A stretch of 64,000 nucleotides of DNA from Sansalvadorimonas sp965243775 (GTDB lineage Bacteria; Pseudomonadota; Gammaproteobacteria; Pseudomonadales; Endozoicomonadaceae). The stretch is taken from NCBI GenBank assembly GCA_965243775.1, contig CBDEWF010000128.1, forward strand, positions 54,913-118,912. The letters are read 5' to 3'. The notes beneath the pieces are model-generated. The model searched no databases, had not been told where the DNA came from, and saw only the letters and a list, made by a program, of their open reading frames with translations. A program made the translations under genes and the position numbers. Shown here piece by piece: positions 17,694 to 24,912 of the stretch (within the stretch, counting starts at the first letter, position 1; the number at the start of each line of letters is the position of its first letter).

Positions 17694-18503
17694 ATGGATA
17701 AATTAGCCCCTGCTGTCTCCCTCGTTAGAGCTCACCGTAGTTTCACCCGTGAATTTAAGGCCATGATTGTCGAAGCCTGCAAGGAACCGGGTAACTCCGT
17801 AGCTGGCGTGGCTCAAAAGCACCAACTCAATGCTAACTTGGTTCACCGCTGGCGTCGTCAGTTCCTGGAAGGCTGGAAGGGGAAACTGGTCTGTGATGAC
17901 TTCAGTGGTTATAAAGCCAGCTTTCGCCAGGGTGTTACAGAAATAGGTTGCATGGCGCACGTGCGCCGCAAGTTCTTTGACTTACACGCATCCAGCCAAA
18001 GCACCCTGGCAGAGTATGTTCTGGAACAGATGGGTTTGCTTTACAGAATTGAAAAGCAAGCCCGGGGTCTCAGCACTAAAAAATGGCTGAAGATTCGACA
18101 GGAACAATCAAGACCCATCCTTGACGGGCTACACCAATGGCTGATTCTGCAACGCCAGAAAGTCCCCGATGGTTCGGGAATAGCGAAAGCGATTGATCAC
18201 AGCCTGAAACGCTGGGAAACCCTGATTCGTTACTGCGAGGATGGTGCCGTATCTATAGATAATAACAGGGCTGAAAACCAGATTCGTCCCTGGGCTGTAG
18301 GGCGTGGCAATTGGTTGTTTGCCGGGTCACTACGCAGCGGACAACGTGCTGCGAATATTATGAGCCTGATCCAGTCAGCCAAACTCAATGGCCATGACCC
18401 GTATGCCTATCTGAAGGATGTGCTGACAAGGCTACCTACCCAGAAAAATAATCAGCTTGATGAGTTGTTACCGCATAACTGGAGCAATCCGGTCAAGGTG
18501 TGA
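17694..18503 (+). pseudogene. IS66 TnpA-TnpC in-frame fusion remnant
   Basis: Residues 1 to about 58 are the helix-turn-helix part of TnpA (RSFTREFKAMIVEACKEPGN, then LVHRWRRQF). From WKGKLVCDDFSGYKASF onward the sequence is the catalytic C-terminal half of TnpC, with VCDDFSGY, CMAHVRRKFFDL and SIDNNRAENQIRPWAVGRGN, and the usual C-terminal YLKDVLTRLP. The rest of tnpA, all of tnpB and the first half of tnpC are deleted, and the junction happens to be in frame. One DDE acidic residue and the zinc-binding N-terminus of TnpC are lost, so activity is unlikely. A GTG start 12 bases earlier is possible. Confidence 0.85.
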
Positions 18504-18505
18504 TG

Positions 18506-18651
18506 GGCTCTGTTAACACTACATGTTGGTAGTACTTCCGTGCACCCTGTATAGCTTGGCATTCGGGCTTCATAGAAAATTTGGTTACTTCCTCTATTCA
18601 GCGTAATCACTAACTTTGAGAAATAAACCAACATCTATTGTTAACAGAGCC
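18506..18651. mobile_element. MITE (146 bp) nested in the IS66 remnant
   Basis: Non-coding element whose ends start GGCTCTGTTAACA and form an inverted repeat of about 24 bp with a short mismatched patch. It is flanked by a perfect 8-bp target duplication GTGTGATG (18498-18505 and 18652-18659) and sits right at the stop codon of the tnpC remnant. Part of its interior (from TTGGTAGTACTTC) is about 80 percent identical by eye to the segment inserted in the RING-finger gene at 43448. Confidence 0.85.
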
Positions 18652-18688
18652 GTGTGATGGTTGAACGCTTACGTAGATAGAGGAAAAA

Positions 18689-18701
18689 AGTAGACCGTTA
18701 T
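18689..18701 (-). promoter_or_regulatory. Array upstream motif, copy A (orphan)
   Basis: AGTAGACCGTTAT on the plus strand (ATAACGGTCTACT on the minus strand). This is one of five copies of a motif otherwise placed 35-46 bp upstream of each array gene. Here the downstream gene has been removed by the IS66-linked deletion. The flanking GTAGATAGAGG also matches the region upstream of the 28870 gene. Confidence 0.5.
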
Positions 18702-18727
18702 CAAGCCTGTGGCAGCTTTTTAAACTG

Positions 18728-18797
18728 GATGAAGGCGTTGTCTTATAGTGAAATTCCCGACAGTCATCCGGTGGGTGTGGCTTTAAATCCAGGCTGA
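18728..18797 (+). pseudogene. Displaced copy of the flhA 3' end (first)
   Basis: The plus strand encodes MKALSYSEIPDSHPVGVALN and a TGA stop. The last codons of the real flhA encode MKVLSYSEIPDNRQVDVALN. DNA similarity is high from GATGAAGG to just past the stop, and the similarity continues into the following GAGACTG. It is far too short to be functional. It marks the border of a duplicated unit made of the flhA end plus an array gene. Confidence 0.8.
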
Positions 18798-18915
18798 GAC
18801 TGCCCCCCCTCCCCTCCCCTCCCAGTGGGTTAGAGCCCTATGAGAGGGGATAAATGCCATTACTCCAATCCTCAGACTGAGAACCAGAGCGGTTTGAGCC
18901 CGGTTTATATTCTGA

Positions 18916-20916
18916 CTATGAATCCTCTGAATCTTCTGACTCATTCTTTAGTGAACCCTTTGGCATACCCTCAGTATGACCTAAAGGCGAACTTTGCTGA
19001 TCATCATATTCGTCCTCTTCTCCACCTTGATCTTGAATGTAATAGAGTACTGATTCAAACAGCTCATGAAATACGGGATCTAGCTCTTGCAGGATTTCTT
19101 TCTCAATATCTGCAAGTTTGTCCTGAACGGCAGGGTTGCTGGGGGTGAGTGTTACGTTGAAGTTTTCTTCTGTCTCTCCTTCATTATCCTGATATTTAGC
19201 ATCCAATTCATATGTCTCTGGCAGTATTTCCTTGCTTAATAGATTAACCGTAGTCTGCCCCCCATCGGAGAGAGTTTTGGTGAGACTGGGGAGCTCACTC
19301 TCATTAGTGATCGTCAAGTCGCTAGCCTGTATTACAGGCGGTGGGAGAGATGCCAGAAGATAGAGAGTCTGGGCCAGTACTTGGAAGGTTTCGTCATTTT
19401 TTATGGCGAATGGCATGCTGATACGTACCCCTTCAAGTATAAACTTAGCCAGATTTTCCCATATGGCATTAGTTGAGTTCATTTGCTCAGCTATGCTACT
19501 CAGAAGATATGTCAGGGCCGGTGAGGCCAGTTGAAAGGGAAGTGTGGTGACCTGGCAATGGGTTAGCCCTTCTTTTTGATGTTCTTTGATTAGTAAAGAG
19601 TCATAAGTAACTTCATGGCCGGGCTGCCCTATAGATTTAGATTGACTACTGTTGTCTTCATTAACAGCGTAAACGACATTATTTTCCATTGCTGTTTCTA
19701 CAAGGCGCTGTATTTCTATGTGCTGAAACTCTTCAAGATCGGCGAATTCTCTTATTTCATAAAGTACTGTTTTATTCCAGTTTATCTGTACATTTATTAG
19801 TGTAACGCCCTTTTCTGTGAGGGGGAGTTTGTATGGCTCGCTTTCTCCTGATCTGAGAAGTTTCTTCTCCAGTGTTCTGACTGCATTTTCTAAATCGGCT
19901 TCAGGGACCGGGTCGGCAGGAGAGCTATTCGGGTTAGCAATTAAGGTGGCGGTAACATCGAACTCCTCTTTAATACTATCTGTAATACCAAGAAGACTGA
20001 CATCATCCGTAGCAATTAGTATTGTATTGATGATGAGTGCTAAAGCTCTTATAGGCAGGTGTGCTCCTTTAGTTATGGAAGCTCCAAATGGATACTGTTT
20101 GCTGTAATTGTTTAGTATCTTAAACAGTGTGGCTGTCTTTTGTAGTGGCAGTTTGGCATGATTATCTATGATGGGTTGAACATTTATGGAGGTTGGGTCA
20201 TCAGTTGCTATGATTGCAGCGACGATGTTCTGAAAGGCATCCGGGCAGAATGTTCGAAACACCAATCTGCGTAGACCTTGCTCATCCAGTTCAATGATTG
20301 ACTCATCCTCCTGTGTTTTGTCATATCCATACTGTTCATAAGTCTCCTGCTCTGATGCTGCTTCCACTTGTTGGCTGGCTGCAGTATGCAATGGGGAGTG
20401 CGAATAGGTTCGCATGAACATGGGGCGGGAAGAAGGGGGCTCAATCAGCTCGGATCTGGTACTTTCCTGGACAGGAGAGGCCGATCTACTTTTTGTGGTT
20501 GCTGGTCTTGCAGCTTGTGGGGAATCGTAACTCTTGGATAGAGGGATAAATTCCTCACCTGTTGGGGTTCCAGGGGTTCCAGCTGTTGTGATGACTTGTT
20601 GTATGTTGAGGGCTACCTGTTGAGTCGTAGAACCTTGAGGAGATGCTGTTGGTGGAGTGTGATCATCTTCATCTCTTACAGGGCTATGACTGGGGCCTGC
20701 GCCAGTTTTGGCTTTTTTAGGGAATGGTGGAAGCTCTGTCTCTCCATTCGATTCCACTTGTTCAGTTTCACCGGCAGGCGGGCTTGGAGGGGGAGATTCT
20801 GTTGAGCTGTTTTTGTTGCTGAATCTCCCACTGGCAAAGGTGCTGCTATGTAGTGCCAGAATGGCAATAAAGAATACTGTAAGGAACCACTGCTCTTGTC
20901 TTTTGCACTTAAACAT
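18916..20916 (-). CDS. Array paralogue 1: exported protein of unknown family, acidic tail
   Basis: A 666-aa protein whose family I do not recognise. Seen: a basic start and signal peptide (MFKCKRQEQWFLTVFFIAIL, cleavage probably after FAS), a Pro/Ser/Thr/Glu-rich linker to about residue 215, a conserved core beginning at LRRLVFRTFCPDAFQNIVAA, with PLRALAxIIN-type and PFAIKNDETFQVLAQTLYLLA segments shared by the paralogues, and a very acidic C-terminus (EEDEYDDQQ to SEDSEDS). A second Met in the paralogues marks the start used; the frame begins one codon earlier. Upstream is array motif copy B, and a flhA fragment lies on the far side of it. Likely secreted or surface; function unknown. It is visibly richer in A+T than the flagellar genes. 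Confidence 0.8.
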   Translation of the reverse strand: MFKCKRQEQWFLTVFFIAILALHSSTFASGRFSNKNSSTESPPPSPPAGETEQVESNGETELPPFPKKAKTGAGPSHSPVRDEDDHTPPTASPQGSTTQQVALNIQQVITTAGTPGTPTGEEFIPLSKSYDSPQAARPATTKSRSASPVQESTRSELIEPPSSRPMFMRTYSHSPLHTAASQQVEAASEQETYEQYGYDKTQEDESIIELDEQGLRRLVFRTFCPDAFQNIVAAIIATDDPTSINVQPIIDNHAKLPLQKTATLFKILNNYSKQYPFGASITKGAHLPIRALALIINTILIATDDVSLLGITDSIKEEFDVTATLIANPNSSPADPVPEADLENAVRTLEKKLLRSGESEPYKLPLTEKGVTLINVQINWNKTVLYEIREFADLEEFQHIEIQRLVETAMENNVVYAVNEDNSSQSKSIGQPGHEVTYDSLLIKEHQKEGLTHCQVTTLPFQLASPALTYLLSSIAEQMNSTNAIWENLAKFILEGVRISMPFAIKNDETFQVLAQTLYLLASLPPPVIQASDLTITNESELPSLTKTLSDGGQTTVNLLSKEILPETYELDAKYQDNEGETEENFNVTLTPSNPAVQDKLADIEKEILQELDPVFHELFESVLYYIQDQGGEEDEYDDQQSSPLGHTEGMPKGSLKNESEDSEDS

Positions 20917-20953
20917 CATACTGACTGGCTTGTGGAGTGGATAAAGGGTACAA

Positions 20954-20966
20954 AGTAGACTGTTAT
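20954..20966 (-). promoter_or_regulatory. Array upstream motif, copy B
   Basis: AGTAGACTGTTAT on the plus strand, so ATAACAGTCTACT reading toward the gene that starts at 20916. It is followed (on the plus strand) by GTGACAGTTTTT, which is also echoed in the other copies. It may contain the -10 region or an operator; no canonical -35 was seen. Confidence 0.5.
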
Positions 20967-21012
20967 GATGTAAGTGACAGTTTTTCGAACCGGGTGGTGG
21001 TTAAACAGGCAG

Positions 21013-21129
21013 CAAGGCCGGTATTGATGGTACAGTTTTCAGATTTGTGTGCGCCTGATATGAGGATACTGTCTTGTAATGATATTTCCGACAACTGTCA
21101 GATGGGTGTGATCCCTGAATTCTGGCTGG
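21013..21129 (+). pseudogene. Displaced copy of the flhA 3' end (second)
   Basis: The plus strand encodes VLMVQFSDLCAPDMRILSCN then DISDNCQMGVIP, which aligns with PLMARFARLCAPEMKVLSYS and EIPDNRQVDVAL at the end of FlhA. It is more diverged than the first copy, and the stop region is altered. It sits between array genes 1 and 2, in the same place relative to the array motif as the first copy. Confidence 0.75.
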
Positions 21130-21229
21130 TGTCATTTCTCTCCCCAGGCAAGTTCATATCTAGAGGGATTCTCTATTTATTGATGGCTCGAATGAAGAAA
21201 AATAATCTCCATTACTATATCCAAACTCA

Positions 21230-23125
21230 TTATTCAGATTCGAAGTCTGGCTCTGATTTTGACTCTGCGCAGGAGTCAGAGCCAGAATCAAAGTCAGATT
21301 CCTCATCTTCTTCGGTACCGGAAGGAGGGCCGAACCGACCCCAACTGTTTTCCTCTTCTTGTATATCGTTGTATTGATAAGTCGGCGGGGAAAAATATAT
21401 TATATCAAGAAGATTATCTAATTGATCATCCATTCTACCCAGTATGCTCTCTTCGAGTTTACACCCTGCAAGTTCTTCTTGACTAGTCACGTTACTGGGA
21501 ACAAGTGTTACTGTGGTTTTTGCTGTACTCCAGTTTCCACCTTCTTCATCCTGCAGTGAAAACATCATTGGTAATTCCTCCTTATTCAATAACTTTGCTG
21601 TAATACGGCTCCCAGTGGAAAGAACTCCGCTCGGAATGGCGATAAAGCTCTCAATAGAACTGGTTAAACTACTATCCTGTATGACAGGTGGAGGCTCGGA
21701 TGCCAGAAGAGAGATAACTTGAGTCAGTAACCGGAGAGTTTCATTATTTTTCCTGGCGAACGGTTTGCTGATATACATTCCATCAAATAAAAACAGAGCA
21801 ACTTTTTTCCATGTGGAAGTAGTTGAGTAGAAGGTTTGTTCAGCAGTTGCTATAAGGAAGGTTGTAAGTGCTGGTGAGGCTAGTGAGGAGGGAAGTGTAG
21901 CAATTTGTAAATGAGATACTCCCTCCCTTGTATACTCTTCGATTTCTGAGGAGGTAAGAGCGATTTCCTGGTTGGGATTTTCCACTGGCACAGATTGATT
22001 TTTGTCTTTGTTGAAGACGTAAATGATATTCTGCTTTCTGGCTTCTTCTACGAAGCTATGCAGTTCTAGGGAGACTGGCTCTTCTGAAGGAAGGGGCTCC
22101 GCAAGGTTAGCTATGATATCAAGAACTTCCTTTTTTCTGTTCATTAGTTCATTTATCAGTGGGATGTTCTCTTCAGTGAGGGGAAGTCTGTATGGCTGAA
22201 CATCTTGATATCTGAGATGTGCTTCCTCCAGAGTCTCTACAGCAACTTCTAAATTGGATTCAGGTAAAGGATCGGCAGATGAGCGTTTAGGGTATGCCAA
22301 TGAGGTAGGTATTTGGTCATATTCATCTTCGATGCTGTCTGAAATTTTGTTAAGGCTGTCAGCATCTCCGGCGATCAGGATTTTATTGATAATTAATGCC
22401 AGGGCCCTTAAAGGCAGGAGTATATCCTCAGGCTCATTAGCCCAAAGAGGATAGTCGTCGCAAAATTGGCCTAGTACCTCAATCAGTGTGGCCATCTGAT
22501 GGAGGGGCAGTCTGGCATGAGTATCTATAATAAACCGAGCATCTGTTGAGTTTGTAGTCAAGATGTTATGAAAAGCCTCCGGGAAGAAAATTCGAAACAT
22601 AAGCCTTCGTTTATCCCGCATACTTAGCAGGTGTATTGACCCATCCTCATGTTCATAATCTTCGTCTAAAGGCGTCAGTTCTTCTGCTGTAAGGACTTGG
22701 CTGCTACCAGCCAGGGGGGAGCTTGGAAATTGCTGGTTTGACAGTGGGAGGGGTCGGTATGTAGGGGGATGAACCTCACTATGCTGAGATTCAGAATTCC
22801 AAGATATATGGCTTCTGCCTCTTTGGCGGGAGGTTGTCCTTGTTATTGGCGGACGGTCCCTGTTGACATCCAGCGGGATAAAATCATCTGCCAGGTTAAC
22901 TCGTGGCTCGTTGGAGCTTCGAGACATATCAGAGTATGAAGGTCTTTGAAGTGATGCTGTTTGAGGATAGGAGCTATCAACATCTTCGGAGCCTGGTAGG
23001 TTTGGAGGGGGGCTCGGTGATGAACTGCTTTTCTCCTGGAGTGCAAAGGCGTTATTGCACAGTGCCAAAGTGGTCATAAATAATACTGCAAGGAACCGTG
23101 GCCTGTGTCTTTTGCACTTAAACAT
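21230..23125 (-). CDS. Array paralogue 2: exported protein of unknown family, acidic tail
   Basis: A 631-aa unrecognised protein. The start is placed at MFKCKRHRPRFLAVLFMTTL, matching paralogue 3; the open frame runs 87 codons further but only into the ISL3 element. Signal peptide about 1-28 (ALCNNAFA), Pro/Ser/Arg-rich linker, conserved core from about residue 170 (KRRLMFRIFFPEAFHNILTT) through LPLTEENIPLINE and PFARKNNETLRLLTQVISLL, then an Asp/Glu/Ser-rich tail (EEDEESDFDSGSDS). It is a close relative of paralogue 3 over the whole length, including the DNA downstream of the stop. An ISL3 insertion 42 bp upstream of the start probably cuts it off from its native promoter. Confidence 0.8.
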   Translation of the reverse strand: MFKCKRHRPRFLAVLFMTTLALCNNAFALQEKSSSSPSPPPNLPGSEDVDSSYPQTASLQRPSYSDMSRSSNEPRVNLADDFIPLDVNRDRPPITRTTSRQRGRSHISWNSESQHSEVHPPTYRPLPLSNQQFPSSPLAGSSQVLTAEELTPLDEDYEHEDGSIHLLSMRDKRRLMFRIFFPEAFHNILTTNSTDARFIIDTHARLPLHQMATLIEVLGQFCDDYPLWANEPEDILLPLRALALIINKILIAGDADSLNKISDSIEDEYDQIPTSLAYPKRSSADPLPESNLEVAVETLEEAHLRYQDVQPYRLPLTEENIPLINELMNRKKEVLDIIANLAEPLPSEEPVSLELHSFVEEARKQNIIYVFNKDKNQSVPVENPNQEIALTSSEIEEYTREGVSHLQIATLPSSLASPALTTFLIATAEQTFYSTTSTWKKVALFLFDGMYISKPFARKNNETLRLLTQVISLLASEPPPVIQDSSLTSSIESFIAIPSGVLSTGSRITAKLLNKEELPMMFSLQDEEGGNWSTAKTTVTLVPSNVTSQEELAGCKLEESILGRMDDQLDNLLDIIYFSPPTYQYNDIQEEENSWGRFGPPSGTEEDEESDFDSGSDSCAESKSEPDFESE

Positions 23126-23166
23126 CTTACCGATTGGTTTATAGAGTAGATAAAGGTAAAAAGTAG

Positions 23167-24492
23167 GGGGCTTTCTCAGGTTGGCAGATGAAAGTGAGGG
23201 GTTGAAACAGAAATAGCCTTCAGGCAAAGGTTGATTTGAACGGATCAACATTTCTGAAGGATCAGGCATGTCTACAACGCCCTCACTGCGTCCTATGTTC
23301 TCATTTCCCGGCTGGGTAATCGACCACATTGATATTAATTGGGATGAATCTGTGGCTACAGTTTCCCTGCGCAGGGATGGTCGCATACAGCAGTTCAGAT
23401 GCAGTCAGTGTCAGAACCCAATGGGTAAAATCCGTGAGAATGAGCGTACCGTGCTGGACTTGCCGCTGGGTACTCTGGATGTGCAATTATGCTTCACTGT
23501 TTACCAGGGACGGTGTTCCCACTGTGGGCACATTGAAACAGTCACGCCTCCCGGGTTGGCTCCCAAAGCGCAGGCTACTGAACGGCTGAAGCAACATGTC
23601 AGTCATCTCTGCCGCTATATGCCCTGCAACAAGATTCCTGAATTCATCTCTATCTCGCATCATACGGCCAGGCGCTGGGATAAAGAGATATTGATGAAAA
23701 CTCTGCCAGCCCCTGACCTGGATAACATACGAGCCCTGTTGATTGATGAGAAATCCATTGGTAAAGGACACCATTACCTGACTGTTGTTCTGAATGCTGA
23801 TACGGGCGAAACCCTGTTCCTTGGTGAAGGCAAGCGAAAAGCCACCCTGGACCAATTCCTCAGCCGCTTAACTCCGGAACAAAAGTCTCGCATTGAATGT
23901 GTGGGTATAGACCGTGGTGGTAGCTACAAAGCGTCGGTCAGGGAGCACCTTCCTGACGCCGATATCGTTTACGACAAGTTTCACATTATTGCCAATTACA
24001 ACGATGTCATAGATAAAATCCGTCGTCGGGAATGGAGGCAGGCTGAAGTTGATGATAAGCCTTTCATCAAGGGGCAGCGCTTCAATTTGTTCAGGAACCC
24101 TGAGAACCTCACCCCCAAGGGAGAAAGCTGTCTGAAAGAACTGTTGGCTATGAACGAAGACCTGTACCAAGCCTACACCCTGAAGGATATGCTCAAGCAG
24201 CTCTGGACGTACACTTACAAAGGTTGTGCCAGTAAGTTTCTCGACAGGTGGATCGAGCTGGCCACAGAAACAGGCATTGGCGAACTCAGGCGGTTTGCCA
24301 AAGGGTTGGATCGGGCCAGAGAAGGACTCCTGTCATACTGTCAGCACCGAATAACCAGTGCAAAAATTGAGGCCTTTAACGGTGTGATCAAACGTATTGT
24401 CTACAAGGCTTGTGGCTATAACGACCTTGAATATCTGTATCTGAAAATCCGGCAGGAGGCTCAGATATGATCTGCCAACCTGAGAAAGCCCC
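23167..24492 (+). mobile_element. Complete ISL3-family insertion sequence
   Basis: A 1326-bp element bounded by perfect 23-bp inverted repeats (starting GGGGCTTTCTCAGG at 23167 and ending CCTGAGAAAGCCCC at 24492). It is flanked by a perfect 8-bp target duplication AAAAGTAG (23159-23166 and 24493-24500). It contains one intact transposase. It lies inside the array upstream motif of paralogue 2. Perfect ends and duplication indicate a recent insertion. Confidence 0.95.
23268..24470 (+). CDS. ISL3-family transposase
   Basis: A 400-aa DDE transposase of the ISL3 type. N-terminal zinc-ribbon-like cysteines (RCSQCQNPMG and RCSHCGHIETV), a helix-turn-helix region (ISHHTARRWDKEIL), and catalytic core landmarks IRALLIDEKSIGKGHHYLTV, CVGIDRGGSYKASVREHLPD, DKFHIIANYNDVIDKIRR and, at the end, SAKIEAFNGVIKRIVYKACG. 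Length is normal and no stop or shift interrupts it, so the element may still be active. The stop overlaps the start of the right inverted repeat. Confidence 0.95.
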   Translation: MSTTPSLRPMFSFPGWVIDHIDINWDESVATVSLRRDGRIQQFRCSQCQNPMGKIRENERTVLDLPLGTLDVQLCFTVYQGRCSHCGHIETVTPPGLAPKAQATERLKQHVSHLCRYMPCNKIPEFISISHHTARRWDKEILMKTLPAPDLDNIRALLIDEKSIGKGHHYLTVVLNADTGETLFLGEGKRKATLDQFLSRLTPEQKSRIECVGIDRGGSYKASVREHLPDADIVYDKFHIIANYNDVIDKIRRREWRQAEVDDKPFIKGQRFNLFRNPENLTPKGESCLKELLAMNEDLYQAYTLKDMLKQLWTYTYKGCASKFLDRWIELATETGIGELRRFAKGLDRAREGLLSYCQHRITSAKIEAFNGVIKRIVYKACGYNDLEYLYLKIRQEAQI

Positions 24493-24495
24493 AAA

Positions 24496-24508
24496 AGTAG
24501 ACTGTTAT
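24496..24508 (-). promoter_or_regulatory. Array upstream motif, copy C (interrupted by ISL3)
   Basis: AGTAGACTGTTAT in the post-insertion flank. The ISL3 element has split this motif from gene 2; the duplicated AAAAGTAG is its first part. Before the insertion it would have stood 37 bp upstream of the gene at 23125, as for paralogue 3. Confidence 0.5.
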
Positions 24509-24533
24509 AAGGTGGGCGGCAGTTTGTGGGATT

Positions 24534-24645
24534 GTAACTGCTCATATTTTACTGGCAAAATTGTCTGTTTTTTATACAATTCCTCGCTATCACTGGGCTG
24601 TAGCCGAGTCGATGGTTGGTCTGCCAGTGAAGTATGAGCAGTTAC
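24534..24645. mobile_element. MITE (112 bp) with GTAACTGCTCATA ends
   Basis: Non-coding element with 24-bp inverted repeats differing at two positions (24534-24557 and 24622-24645) and a perfect 8-bp target duplication GTGGGATT (24526-24533 and 24646-24653). The GTAA start and 8-bp duplication recall IS66-type ends, so an IS66-like transposase could have moved it; this is an inference. It interrupts sequence that is continuous upstream of paralogue 3. Confidence 0.85.
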
Positions 24646-24684
24646 GTGGGATTGGATGTGGTGTAGTTTAGATGCCCAGACCGG

Positions 24685-24810
24685 CTGAGGAGGATTTAAA
24701 TCATATTCTCCGTTCGGGGCATTTCTAATGCATTTTCATAACCATCATTAAGTAAACTACCAAGACTGTCATTGTCCAGCTGCAGTTTCAGTTTGCGTGA
24801 ATGTGTCATT
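24685..24810 (-). pseudogene. Fragment of an array paralogue (4-like)
   Basis: The minus strand encodes KLKLQLDNDSLGSLLNDGYE followed by NALEMPRT and a stop. This matches the RRRQLDNDNLDDLPNEGYEN region of paralogue 4 (about 27230-27310). It is a short, isolated piece at the place where flhA fragments sit between the other copies, so it records another recombination event in the array. Confidence 0.65.
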
Positions 24811-24912
24811 TCCCTCCCCTGATGAGTTCATATCTAGAGAGATTCTCTGTTAATTGATGGCTCGAATGAAGAAGGATAATATCCATTGCTATATTCAAAT
24901 CCATTATTTAGA

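Larger units (their letters stand above)
17612..18672 (+). mobile_element. IS66-family deletion derivative
   Basis: The ends begin GTAAGCG (17612-17618) and, inverted, CGCTTAC (18666-18672). Both continue into an imperfect inverted repeat of about 20 bp, as in IS66. Inside is one reading frame that joins the N-terminal part of TnpA to the C-terminal half of TnpC; tnpB is missing. No 8-bp target duplication flanks it (TTTTAAGT against GTAGATAG), consistent with an adjacent deletion having removed one flank. It carries a nested MITE. It is not expected to transpose by itself. Confidence 0.8.

Noticed and set aside
20937..21377. A 146-codon plus-strand frame between array genes 1 and 2
   Set aside because: It joins a decayed flhA fragment to the antisense of the acidic tail of paralogue 2, so it is a chance frame over repeats.
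23126..23386. The 87-codon N-terminal extension of array paralogue 2
   Set aside because: It lies largely within the ISL3 element; the paralogues begin at MFKxKRHRP with a signal peptide, so the extension arose from the insertion.
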